Shown here one piece after another: positions 8,635 to 16,708 of a DNA stretch of 64,000 nt. A model generated the notes under the pieces. The model had not been told where the DNA came from. It worked only from the letters and a program-made list of their open reading frames with translations, and searched no databases. The translations under genes were made by a program, and so were the position numbers. The stretch comes from Alistipes sp. (GTDB taxonomy: Bacteria; Bacteroidota; Bacteroidia; Bacteroidales; Rikenellaceae), in the NCBI GenBank assembly GCA_017465055.1, contig JAFTWZ010000014.1, positions 62,001 through 126,000 on the forward strand, in the 5' to 3' direction. Positions within the stretch are counted from its first letter, which is position 1, and every line of letters starts with the position of its first letter.

Positions 8635-9375
8635 ATGTTGCACATATTGCAGACATACCCAGCGACAGAGGGCCTGCTATACGGCGGCTCGTACAATACG
8701 GCCATCATACTTATGGTTATCATAGCCATCGTAGGTGCTGTGGTGCAGATGCGCCTCAAGGCGGTGACACGACGCTACTCCGAGTCTCCATCGCCCAATG
8801 GAATGACAGGGCGCGAGATAGCCGAGAAGATGCTGCGCGATAACGGCATATACAACGTTCGGGTGACACACACAAGTGGCCATCTGACGGATCATTTCGA
8901 CCCTCAGACGATGACCGTAAACCTTAGTGACGACGTATACAACGCTCGCACGATAACCGCTGCGGCGGTGGCGGCACACGAGTGTGGCCACGCCGTGCAG
9001 CACGCCACGGGATATGGCCCTGTGAAGCTACGCTCGCAGTTGGTGCCAGTGGTTAACTTCTCGTCGAAGGTGGCGGGCTGGATAATACTCGCGGGCATAG
9101 GCTTTATGACCTTCTCCGATAGTGCGGCTGTATGCTGGGTGGGCATAGCGCTGATGGCCTTATCGGTACTCTTTGCCGTGGTTACACTCCCTGTGGAGTA
9201 TAACGCCTCGCAGCGCGCTGTAGCCTGGTTGGAGAGTAGTGGTATGCTTGCCGATAAGGAGCTTGATGGTGCTCACGAGGCACTGCGCTGGGCGGCACGC
9301 ACCTATTTAGTCGCGGCGCTAAGTGCCATAGTGACACTGCTATACTACGTCGCACTGATAAATAATAGAAGATAG
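8635..9375 (+). CDS. Membrane zinc metallopeptidase, YugP type
   Basis: 246 aa, Zn_peptidase_2 (YugP) family. There is an N-terminal membrane segment (about 22-38), the zinc motif HECGHAVQH with H115, E116 and H119, a likely third ligand E188 in PVEYNASQRA, and two or three further membrane segments (about 143-185 and 222-240). Family members are integral-membrane proteases of unknown substrate. It is 25 bp after the exchanger gene and 10 bp before the SGNH-like gene, so it is co-transcribed with them. Confidence 0.88.
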   Translation: MLHILQTYPATEGLLYGGSYNTAIILMVIIAIVGAVVQMRLKAVTRRYSESPSPNGMTGREIAEKMLRDNGIYNVRVTHTSGHLTDHFDPQTMTVNLSDDVYNARTITAAAVAAHECGHAVQHATGYGPVKLRSQLVPVVNFSSKVAGWIILAGIGFMTFSDSAAVCWVGIALMALSVLFAVVTLPVEYNASQRAVAWLESSGMLADKELDGAHEALRWAARTYLVAALSAIVTLLYYVALINNRR

Positions 9376-9385
9376 ACCTCAAAAG

Positions 9386-11107
9386 ATGAAAAGTAGCGAT
9401 TCTACACCTCGTGTGGTATTGTTGACGCTTACGGTGATTGTCGGCGTCATCGCCCTGGGCTTTGTGCCCCAGTTCGAGCTGTTTGGTATGCCGATTAGGA
9501 GCATCGACATACTCTCGGATCTGCGTGATAGTGCGGCAGACGAGCCTGTAGAGTACGAGGCCGATATCGAGCGCCTGGAGCAGGAGTTGGCCTCTATGGT
9601 TGTGCGCGATACGGTTGCAGTAGTCGACTCTCTTCCAGTACTGCCTCCTGTGCGCTACGAGTGGATAGAGGGTGAAGTGCGAACTGAGGCACGTGTTAAG
9701 CCGCGTAGCGAGATGCTTCGTAGCGTGGCCGAGAGCAGGAGTGTCGCTATCGAGAACTTCGACACACTGCAAGTTACGCGCTTCGATAACCTTGTGGAGA
9801 AGTTGGCCTCGGGCGAAGATGTGCGCATAGCGTTTATGGGCGACTCGTTTGTCGAGGGCGATATCCTCACCTCGGATCTACGTAGCGAGCTACAGCGCCT
9901 CTTTGGAGGTCGTGGCGTGGGCTTTGTGGCGTGCGACATTCCCTTTAAGACGGTGCGCAGAACCGTTAAGCGTAGCTCGTCGGGCTGGTCGGCATATAGC
10001 GTGATGAAGCCTAAGAGCGTACCCGAGAACCTGTCGGATAAGTTCTTCATATCGGGATATTTAGCTCGTGGTGGCGCAGGAGCTACGACAACGTGGAGCA
10101 CGACCGATGCCTTCCCTACGCTCGACTCTTGTACTCGTGCCAGGGTGCTACTCTATAGCCGCGATACCTCGACCGTGGAGCTGCGAATAAACGACACCAT
10201 ACCTCATAGCTTCGTAGTAGCAGGCGATGACCGCCTAAGGGAGCTATATGTCGAGGCGCAGAATATCGGCTCGGTGGGCGTTAAGGTTGTCGATGGCGAG
10301 ATACTATGCTATGGCGTTTCGTTGGAGGGCGACTCGGGAGTTGTGGTCGATAACTTCTCGGTGCGCAGCAACAACGGCCACGCTATCTTCGGTACGGGTG
10401 CTGCGATAAACCGTCAGGCCGACGATATGCTCGGCTATGACCTTGTGGTACTGCAGTATGGCCTTAATATTATGCAGAAGGGACAGCGTGGCTACACTAA
10501 CTATCGCAAGCAGCTATGTAATATGATTACTTATGCCGAGCGATGCTTCCCCAATGCAGCTATATTAGTATTGGGCGTTAGCGATCGCTGGGTAAAGAGT
10601 GATGAGACGGGCGCGTATGAGTCTATAGGCTCGGCCGATGCTCTGACGTCGTACCAGAGGGCGGCGGCCGATAGCACCAATGTGATGTTCTGGAATACGT
10701 ACGAGGCGATGAGGGCGCTTGGCGGTATGCCACAATTTGTGGCCAATGGCTGGGCGGCTGGCGACCATACGCATATCAACTTTGCAGGTGGCAGGCGTAT
10801 AGCTAAAGCCCTTGTGGCAGCTATTGTCGAGCCGGTGTACGAGCTGCTTAAGGAGCGCGAAGAGGAGCAGCGTCGTATCGAGGAGCAGCGTCAGCGAGTG
10901 TTGGAGGCGCAGCGACGACAGCAGATGCAGTTGGAGTTATCGCTCGAGGCGACAAGAGGCTTGCTCGAAGGTGTCGATTTGGCCAGTATAGATAGTCTCG
11001 GACAGGGTGGCGAGGAGATAGCTACGGATACGGCGACTATTGATGATGTAGAGAGTGGTGAGGATGGTATAGAAGAGGTGGCGCTGAATATAGAGTCTGA
11101 GAAGTAA
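9386..11107 (+). CDS. Exported SGNH/GDSL-type esterase-like protein
   Basis: 573 aa. One N-terminal membrane anchor (about 9-27) is followed by a periplasmic part. Catalytic SGNH blocks are seen: GDS with Ser154 (FMGDSFVEG), a block-III-like Asn361 (QYGLN), and D460/H463 (GDHTHINFAG). Residues about 486-525 form a charged Glu/Arg/Gln coiled coil, and the tail is acidic. The stop overlaps the start of the MBOAT gene (TAATG). In known O-acetylation systems (AlgI/AlgJ, PatA/PatB) a membrane MBOAT protein passes acyl groups to a periplasmic SGNH partner, so this is probably the transferase or esterase partner. The target polymer is unknown. Confidence 0.78.
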   Translation: MKSSDSTPRVVLLTLTVIVGVIALGFVPQFELFGMPIRSIDILSDLRDSAADEPVEYEADIERLEQELASMVVRDTVAVVDSLPVLPPVRYEWIEGEVRTEARVKPRSEMLRSVAESRSVAIENFDTLQVTRFDNLVEKLASGEDVRIAFMGDSFVEGDILTSDLRSELQRLFGGRGVGFVACDIPFKTVRRTVKRSSSGWSAYSVMKPKSVPENLSDKFFISGYLARGGAGATTTWSTTDAFPTLDSCTRARVLLYSRDTSTVELRINDTIPHSFVVAGDDRLRELYVEAQNIGSVGVKVVDGEILCYGVSLEGDSGVVVDNFSVRSNNGHAIFGTGAAINRQADDMLGYDLVVLQYGLNIMQKGQRGYTNYRKQLCNMITYAERCFPNAAILVLGVSDRWVKSDETGAYESIGSADALTSYQRAAADSTNVMFWNTYEAMRALGGMPQFVANGWAAGDHTHINFAGGRRIAKALVAAIVEPVYELLKEREEEQRRIEEQRQRVLEAQRRQQMQLELSLEATRGLLEGVDLASIDSLGQGGEEIATDTATIDDVESGEDGIEEVALNIESEK

Positions 11108-12642
11108 TGACCGAGTTTTTTAAGTTCGACGATGCGCTGTGGCAGCGCGTGGTGGCACTCTTGGAGTACGACCCACTCTCGCCTTTAACGCTCACTACGG
11201 GCTTCTTCCTCTTTGCCTTCCTTATCTTCGGCATTGGATACCTTATGGTGCGAGGTCGCGCGACGCTCAGAACACTCTATGTCGTGCTCTTCTCGCTCTA
11301 TTTCTACTATAAACTCTCAGGTATATACGTACTGCTACTGCTATTTGTTGCTGCGAGCGACTTTCTAATCGGTAGGCTTGTATATGGCTGCCGCGAGCGA
11401 GGTCGTCGCGGAAGAGGGTGGGTGGCGCTGAGCGTCGTTATCAACGTCGCAATACTCACATATTTCAAGGCTACGGACTTCTTTGTCGACGTCGTTAACA
11501 ATCTCTACGGCTCGGGAACGCTCAACTGGGAGAGCGTTGTGGTGCCTGCGGGCGTCTCGTTCTTCGTCTTTCAATCCATAGCCTACGTCGTCGACATATC
11601 GCGTGGCGAGATAAAACCTCTTAACCGCCTCTCGAGTTACCTCTTTTTGCTGTCCTTCTTTCCGAAGATGTTCCTCGGTCCGCTGGTTAAGGCTAAGGAT
11701 TTCATCCCACAGATCGAGGCCGATGGCGTTAGTGTCACGAAAGCGGATGTTGGACGTGCCGTGTCGCTTGTAGCTGGCGGTATGGTTAAGTATGCCGTGA
11801 TTGCTAAGGCGTTAGGTCTGCTCTTCGTAGCTCCAGCCTTCGCTGGCGAGTTAGGCGACGGGGGATTTGTCGCTCTGATGGCTATCTATGGCTTCACGCT
11901 ACAGATATATTGCGACTTCTCGGGTTACTCCGATATTGCCCAGGGCGTAGCCCTTATGCTTGGCTTCCGCCTTCCCGACAACTTCAACGCTCCATACCAC
12001 TCGGCTACCATTACCGAGTTCTGGCGTCGCTGGCACGTGTCGCTCTCGACGTGGCTCAAGGAGTACCTATACATCTCGTTGGGTGGCAACCGCCGAGGTA
12101 GTTTTAGAACATACCTCAACCTCTTCCTCACGATGCTCCTCGGAGGCCTATGGCACGGTGTGGGTATGACCTTTATCGCTTGGGGTGTGCTCCACGGCGT
12201 GGCTTTGGCTCTACACAAGATATGGATGCGCATAGTGCCTGGCGCAAAAGCTTTGGGTGGCGATATGTCGCCTCTGCGCAGGACGTTTGCAACGATATTT
12301 ACATTCAACTTAGTAGCCTTTGGCTGGCTACTCTTTACGGCTGAAGATATGAGCGTCGTGGGCGATATGCTCTCGCGCATAGCAAATAACTTCTCGACGG
12401 CGGATATCTGGGCGACTATCGAGGCTAATGGCGTAGCCTTTGGACTTATGGCCCTGGGTTACCTGCTTCACGCGCTACCTCGCCGCGCTGACGAGGCCCT
12501 ACGTCGTGGCGTCGAGCGTGTAGGCTTCGTAGGTCAGTGTGTGGTTATGGTCGTGGCAATATGGTTGGTTATGCAGTGCGGTATGTTACTTGCGGCCGAG
12601 ACAGGTGCTGCTGCAGGATTGCCGATGTATGCCGCCTTTTAA
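11107..12642 (+). CDS. MBOAT-family membrane O-acyltransferase
   Basis: 511 aa polytopic membrane protein of the AlgI/DltB-like group. Typical features are PAGVSFFVFQSIAYVVDI, YCDFSGYSDIAQG, the block FNAPYHSATITEFWRRWHVSLSTWLKEYLY, and the catalytic region GGLWHG with His350 followed by His363 (VLHG). It likely carries acyl (usually acetyl) groups across the inner membrane for attachment to an exported polysaccharide or cell-wall component. It shares 1 nt with the preceding SGNH gene and lies 3 bp before the PAP2 gene. DltB-like D-alanylation is unlikely because no dltA or dltC is near. Confidence 0.92.
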   Translation: MTEFFKFDDALWQRVVALLEYDPLSPLTLTTGFFLFAFLIFGIGYLMVRGRATLRTLYVVLFSLYFYYKLSGIYVLLLLFVAASDFLIGRLVYGCRERGRRGRGWVALSVVINVAILTYFKATDFFVDVVNNLYGSGTLNWESVVVPAGVSFFVFQSIAYVVDISRGEIKPLNRLSSYLFLLSFFPKMFLGPLVKAKDFIPQIEADGVSVTKADVGRAVSLVAGGMVKYAVIAKALGLLFVAPAFAGELGDGGFVALMAIYGFTLQIYCDFSGYSDIAQGVALMLGFRLPDNFNAPYHSATITEFWRRWHVSLSTWLKEYLYISLGGNRRGSFRTYLNLFLTMLLGGLWHGVGMTFIAWGVLHGVALALHKIWMRIVPGAKALGGDMSPLRRTFATIFTFNLVAFGWLLFTAEDMSVVGDMLSRIANNFSTADIWATIEANGVAFGLMALGYLLHALPRRADEALRRGVERVGFVGQCVVMVVAIWLVMQCGMLLAAETGAAAGLPMYAAF

Positions 12643-12645
12643 CGA

Positions 12646-13251
12646 ATGATTGAAGATATGAACAACGTAACGTGGGACTGGCCTCTGTTTGAGGTGCTTA
12701 ACTTCGATGGCCCTGAGTGGCTCGATAGCTTTATGACTGCGGCCTCGGGCATAAAGATGTGGGTGCCGCTATATATTCTTATTATATATATGGTGTGGCG
12801 TCGCTACTCGTGGCGCGGTGTCGTAGCGCTTGTCGTAGCGTTGGGCTTGGCTATAGCTACGGCCGACCTTGCAGCTGGCATCTTCAAGCATCAAGGCCCG
12901 CTGGCCGATTTGTGGCCCTCGTTCCCCGCACGTCTGCGCCCTATGCATACCTCCGAAGGTCTCGACTTTGCAGCCAATGGCTACTACACGAACTATATCT
13001 ATGGCACGGTGTCGGGACATACGGCAACAATCGTGGCAATAGCGCTACTTACCTCTGTGGTGGTGCGCCGAGCCTGGTTCTCGGTGCTTATATGGTCTGT
13101 CGCCACTCTGGTCTGTTACTCGCGCATATACCTCGCCTGCCACTTCCCACAGGATATACTCCTCGGCGCTGGCGTCGGCATTGTGTCGGGAGTGTTGGGC
13201 GTGTTGATATTTAATACGGTGGTTGCACTTCGCCTTAAGCGCAAAGGTTAG
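12646..13251 (+). CDS. PAP2-family membrane phosphatase
   Basis: 201 aa with about five to six membrane segments. The three PAP2 motifs are present: K81...RLRP with R98 and P99; VSGHT with S123, G124 and H125; and SRIYLACHFPQD with R160, H166 and D170. Members dephosphorylate lipid phosphates or undecaprenyl pyrophosphate on the periplasmic face. As last gene of the operon it may recycle a lipid carrier used with the MBOAT system; that is inference. A terminator follows at 13281. Confidence 0.9.
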   Translation: MIEDMNNVTWDWPLFEVLNFDGPEWLDSFMTAASGIKMWVPLYILIIYMVWRRYSWRGVVALVVALGLAIATADLAAGIFKHQGPLADLWPSFPARLRPMHTSEGLDFAANGYYTNYIYGTVSGHTATIVAIALLTSVVVRRAWFSVLIWSVATLVCYSRIYLACHFPQDILLGAGVGIVSGVLGVLIFNTVVALRLKRKG

Positions 13252-13280
13252 CACAGCTCGACGTGACCTAAAAATATGAG

Positions 13281-13325
13281 ATGCGCTCCAGAGATAGCTG
13301 TGGCGCATATTTTCTTTTTTTGTGA
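13281..13325 (+). terminator. Terminator of the exchanger-PAP2 operon
   Basis: ATGCGC (13281-13286) pairs with GCGCAT (13303-13308), followed by a T-rich run TTTTCTTTTTTT. Confidence 0.75.
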
Positions 13326-13471
13326 ATAAAGTGTCGAAAAATTGAGTGTGGCGGCTTGGTTTATCCAATAAAAATCACGAATTTTGTATGCCTGAATAAG
13401 CCCCTATGCCTATGCGTAGGGCTGGGTATAGTTACTTTGTAGAGGAAAATAATAAGTAATAAAAAGATATA

Positions 13472-16027
13472 ATGATGAGTAAGTCAGTTAATAATGAGCA
13501 ACTTAAGGCGGTGAAGTATGAAGATGCTGTCGCTGCCTCAAAGGAGTACTTCCAGGGTGATGAGCTCGCCGCGCAGGTGTGGGTGAGCAAGTATGCCCTC
13601 AAGGACTCGTTTGGTAACATCTACGAGACCTCGCCCGAGGATATGCACCACCGCATAGCTGGTGAGTTGGCTCGTATCGAGAGTAACTATCCCAACCCAC
13701 TTAGCGAGAGCCAGATTTTCGAGCTTCTCGACCACTTCCGCTATGTGATTCCTCAGGGTGGACCTATGACCGGCATTGGTAACAATATGCAGGTGGCGTC
13801 GCTGTCGAACTGCTTTGTTATCGGACATAAGAACCCTGCCGACTCTTACGGCGGTATCTTCCGTATGGACGAGGAGCAGGTGCAGCTTATGAAGCGTCGT
13901 GGTGGCGTAGGTCACGACCTCTCGCACATACGTCCTACGGGTAGCCCCGTGCTTAACTCGGCACTTACGTCTACCGGTATCGTGCCATTTATGGAGCGCT
14001 ACTCGAACTCTACACGCGAGGTGGCTCAGGATGGCCGTCGTGGTGCGCTGATGCTCTCGTTGCTTATCAAGCACCCCGATGCCGAGCACTTCATCGACGC
14101 TAAGGTCGACACTGGCAAGGTAACAGGTGCTAACGTGTCTATCAAGATCGACGACGAGTTTATGCGTGCTGCACTCGCTGGCCAGAGCTACCGCCAGGAG
14201 TTCCCTATAGGCTCAGACAAGCCACTATATACGCGCGACATAGATGCTCGCAAGCTCTGGGAGAAGATTATCCACAACGCTTGGAAGTCGGCAGAGCCTG
14301 GAGTATTGTTCTGGGATACTATCATCCGCGAGAGCGTGCCCGACTGCTACGCTGATGAGGGCTTCCGTACCGTGTCTACGAACCCTTGTGGCGAGATTCC
14401 GTTGTGTCCCTACGATAGCTGCCGTCTGCTGGCCCTCAACCTGTTTAGCTACGTAGAGAATCCATTTACCACGGAGGCTAAGTTTAACTTCGACCTCTTC
14501 AAGAGCCACGTGGCTAAGGCTATGCACCTTATGGACGACATCATCGACCTGGAGCTTGAGAAGGTAGAGCTTATCATCTCGAAGATTGCCCAGGATCCCG
14601 AGGACGACGACGTGCGTCGCGTAGAGCTCGAGTTGTGGCATAAGATTAAGAATATGGCGCTCAAGGGTCGCCGTACGGGTCTCGGCATCACTGCCGAGGG
14701 CGATATGTTGGCTGCCTTGGGTCTCCGCTATGGCTCGGAGGAGGCTATCGACTTTGCGGTTACGGTGCACAAGACCCTCGCCGTGGAGGCATACCGCGAG
14801 TCGGTAAATATGGCTAAGGAGCGTGGCGCCTTTGGTGTATATAACTTCGAGAAGGAGGTTGGCAACCCTATGATTTCGCGTATCTTGGAGGCTGCACCCG
14901 AGCTCGAGGCCGAGATGAAGAAGTATGGTCGTAGAAACATAGCTATGCTTACCATAGCACCTACGGGTACTACATCGCTTATGTCGCAGACAACGTCGGG
15001 TATCGAGCCGGTATTCCGCCCAGTATACAAGCGTCGCCGTAAGATTAACCCTTCGGATAAGGAGCAGACAGCCTCGTTTGTTGACGAGACGGGCGAGAAG
15101 TTTATCGAGTACTACGTCTTCCACCACCAGTTTGTCAAGTGGCTCAAGATTAACGGCTACGACACCTCGCGCCTGCAGAATATCGACGAGAAGGAGTTGG
15201 AGAAGTGGCTCGAAGCATCGCCATACTACAAGGCTACGGCAAACGATATCGACTGGGTCGCTAAGGTTAAGATGCAGGGCGCTATTCAGAAGTGGGTAGA
15301 CCACTCTATCTCGGTAACCGTAAACCTCCCTAACGAGGTGACTGAGGAGCTTGTTGCCGATGTTTACCGCACAGCGTGGGAGTCGGGATGTAAGGGTATC
15401 ACCGTATATCGCGATGGCTGTCGCGATGGCGTGCTCCTCGACGTTAAGGATAAGGGTGCTGCTAAGGGTAACTGCTCAAGTGGCGAGACTATACGTCGCC
15501 CAGAGTCTATCCCTGCCGACATCGTACGCTTCAAGAATGGCTCGGAGGATTGGATTGCCTTCGTCGGTAAGCAGGATGACCGCCCCTATGAGATCTTTAC
15601 TGGTAAGATCGAGGAGGATGCTATGTATATACCTAAGAGCATCACCCAGGGTCACATCCTCAAGGTCACCGAGGCGAATGGCTCTAAGCGCTACGACTTC
15701 CAGTATCAGGACCGCTACGGATATATCAACACCATTGGTGGCATCTCGCGCCTCTTCGACGAGGAGTTCTGGAACTATGCGAAACTTATCTCGGGCGTAT
15801 TGCGCTACGGTATGCCTATCGATAAGGTTGTGCAGCTTGTCGACGGCTTGCACCTCGACTCTGAGACCATCAACACCTGGAAGAATGGTGTGGAGCGCGC
15901 TCTGAAGCGTTACATCAAGGATGGTACACGTGGCAAGGGTCGCTGTCCTCAGTGTGGCCAGGAGAATATGGCATATCAGAATGGTTGCTTGACTTGTATG
16001 GCATGTGGTTATTCGAAATGCAACTAA
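13472..16027 (+). CDS. nrdJ: Adenosylcobalamin-dependent (class II) ribonucleotide reductase
   Basis: 851 aa cytoplasmic enzyme making deoxyribonucleotides with B12 as radical source. Seen are NCFVIG with C114, the active-site NPCGE with C306 and E308, and TIAPTGTTSLMSQTTSGIEPVF typical of this class. The C-terminal cysteine cluster (CPQCGQ ... CLTCMACGYSKC) would form a zinc-ribbon/redox tail. Two ATGs (13472, 13475) are adjacent. An imperfect inverted repeat (13400-13422) and a near -7 box TTACTTTG (13432-13439) lie upstream; no cobalamin riboswitch was recognised. The TAA abuts, after 1 bp, a family A repeat. Confidence 0.96.
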   Translation: MMSKSVNNEQLKAVKYEDAVAASKEYFQGDELAAQVWVSKYALKDSFGNIYETSPEDMHHRIAGELARIESNYPNPLSESQIFELLDHFRYVIPQGGPMTGIGNNMQVASLSNCFVIGHKNPADSYGGIFRMDEEQVQLMKRRGGVGHDLSHIRPTGSPVLNSALTSTGIVPFMERYSNSTREVAQDGRRGALMLSLLIKHPDAEHFIDAKVDTGKVTGANVSIKIDDEFMRAALAGQSYRQEFPIGSDKPLYTRDIDARKLWEKIIHNAWKSAEPGVLFWDTIIRESVPDCYADEGFRTVSTNPCGEIPLCPYDSCRLLALNLFSYVENPFTTEAKFNFDLFKSHVAKAMHLMDDIIDLELEKVELIISKIAQDPEDDDVRRVELELWHKIKNMALKGRRTGLGITAEGDMLAALGLRYGSEEAIDFAVTVHKTLAVEAYRESVNMAKERGAFGVYNFEKEVGNPMISRILEAAPELEAEMKKYGRRNIAMLTIAPTGTTSLMSQTTSGIEPVFRPVYKRRRKINPSDKEQTASFVDETGEKFIEYYVFHHQFVKWLKINGYDTSRLQNIDEKELEKWLEASPYYKATANDIDWVAKVKMQGAIQKWVDHSISVTVNLPNEVTEELVADVYRTAWESGCKGITVYRDGCRDGVLLDVKDKGAAKGNCSSGETIRRPESIPADIVRFKNGSEDWIAFVGKQDDRPYEIFTGKIEEDAMYIPKSITQGHILKVTEANGSKRYDFQYQDRYGYINTIGGISRLFDEEFWNYAKLISGVLRYGMPIDKVVQLVDGLHLDSETINTWKNGVERALKRYIKDGTRGKGRCPQCGQENMAYQNGCLTCMACGYSKCN

Positions 16028-16028
16028 A

Positions 16029-16155
16029 TTTATTGAGATAAGGCAGACATCTACTGCCGCTAACAAAAAGTGCCGTCAATGGGACGTACGTCAATGTACT
16101 ACGCATCGACGGCATTTTTGCCGAGCGTTGTATCTGCAGCCTTCTATCGATAAAT
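16029..16155 (+). repeat. Family A hairpin repeat after nrdJ
   Basis: Degenerate left end TTTATTGAGATAAGG and right end CCTTCTATCGATAAAT. The arms TGCCGTC and GACGGCA pair around ATGGGACGTAC...GTACTACGCAT. It starts 1 bp after the nrdJ stop codon. Confidence 0.75.
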
Positions 16156-16159
16156 TAAG

Positions 16160-16320
16160 CTATGTATACTATCCTTCGGGATTTCTTATTACGATAGGCT
16201 AAATCTGCTCCAATAAAATCAAAAATTGGGTTGTGCTGACTATCTTCGGGATTTTTGCCGAGCGTTGTATCTGCAGCCTTCTATCGATAAATCAGGTTGT
16301 GCTGACCTCGATTCCAAGAG
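16160..16320 (+). repeat. Decayed right halves of family A repeats
   Basis: The 3' half TTTTTGCCGAGCGTTGTATC ... CTTCTATCGATAAAT of the preceding repeat is copied again at 16252-16292, after another degenerate half near 16168-16225. The sequence GGTTGTGCTGAC occurs near both 16230 and 16294. No coding potential. Confidence 0.6.
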
Positions 16321-16565
16321 TAGTTAAGTGTAGTTCGCTCGCCTAAAGCGAGCTAAAGGGTAGTAGAAAGGGTAGCTCGCGCCTAAAGGCGCTAAAGGGA
16401 GATTAAGGAGATTAGAGAATTTAAGGAGGTAAGCGACAATGCCACAACCGCACCGACCTTGCTGTTCCCTTCGCTACCCTTCGCTACCCTTTAGCTCGCT
16501 TTAGCGAGCGAGCTACTCTTTAGCAGACTCTGTCTGCGAGCTACCCTTTCTACTACTCTTAATCT
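16318..16565. repeat. Large imperfect inverted repeat with family E core
   Basis: The left arm contains GCTAAAGGGTAGTAGAAAGG and the right arm its near complement (CTACCCTTTCTACTACTCTT). The middle holds purine-rich AGATTAAGGAG units and the family E core near 16432-16464 (GCGACAAT ... GACCTTGCTGT). No gene is seen. Confidence 0.6.
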
Positions 16566-16655
16566 TTCACGCGCAAGCTAACCCTTTCACGCACGACCTA
16601 CGCGCACGCCGTGCAGAGAGTGATTGTCACTGAGCGTCGCAGCGCTATATAAAAA

Positions 16656-16687
16656 CACCAGGATGACCCCTCGGGGCCATCCTGGTG
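16656..16687 (-). terminator. Terminator of minus-strand BACON lipoprotein gene
   Basis: CACCAGGATG (16656-16665) pairs with CATCCTGGTG (16678-16687), with CCCC/GGGG near the loop. On the minus strand a run of five T follows. Confidence 0.85.
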
Positions 16688-16708
16688 ACTTATATATGCA
16701 CTATTTGG

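Noticed and set aside
14225-15304. 359-codon minus-strand ORF opposite nrdJ
   Set aside because: Antisense shadow of a clearly conserved enzyme.
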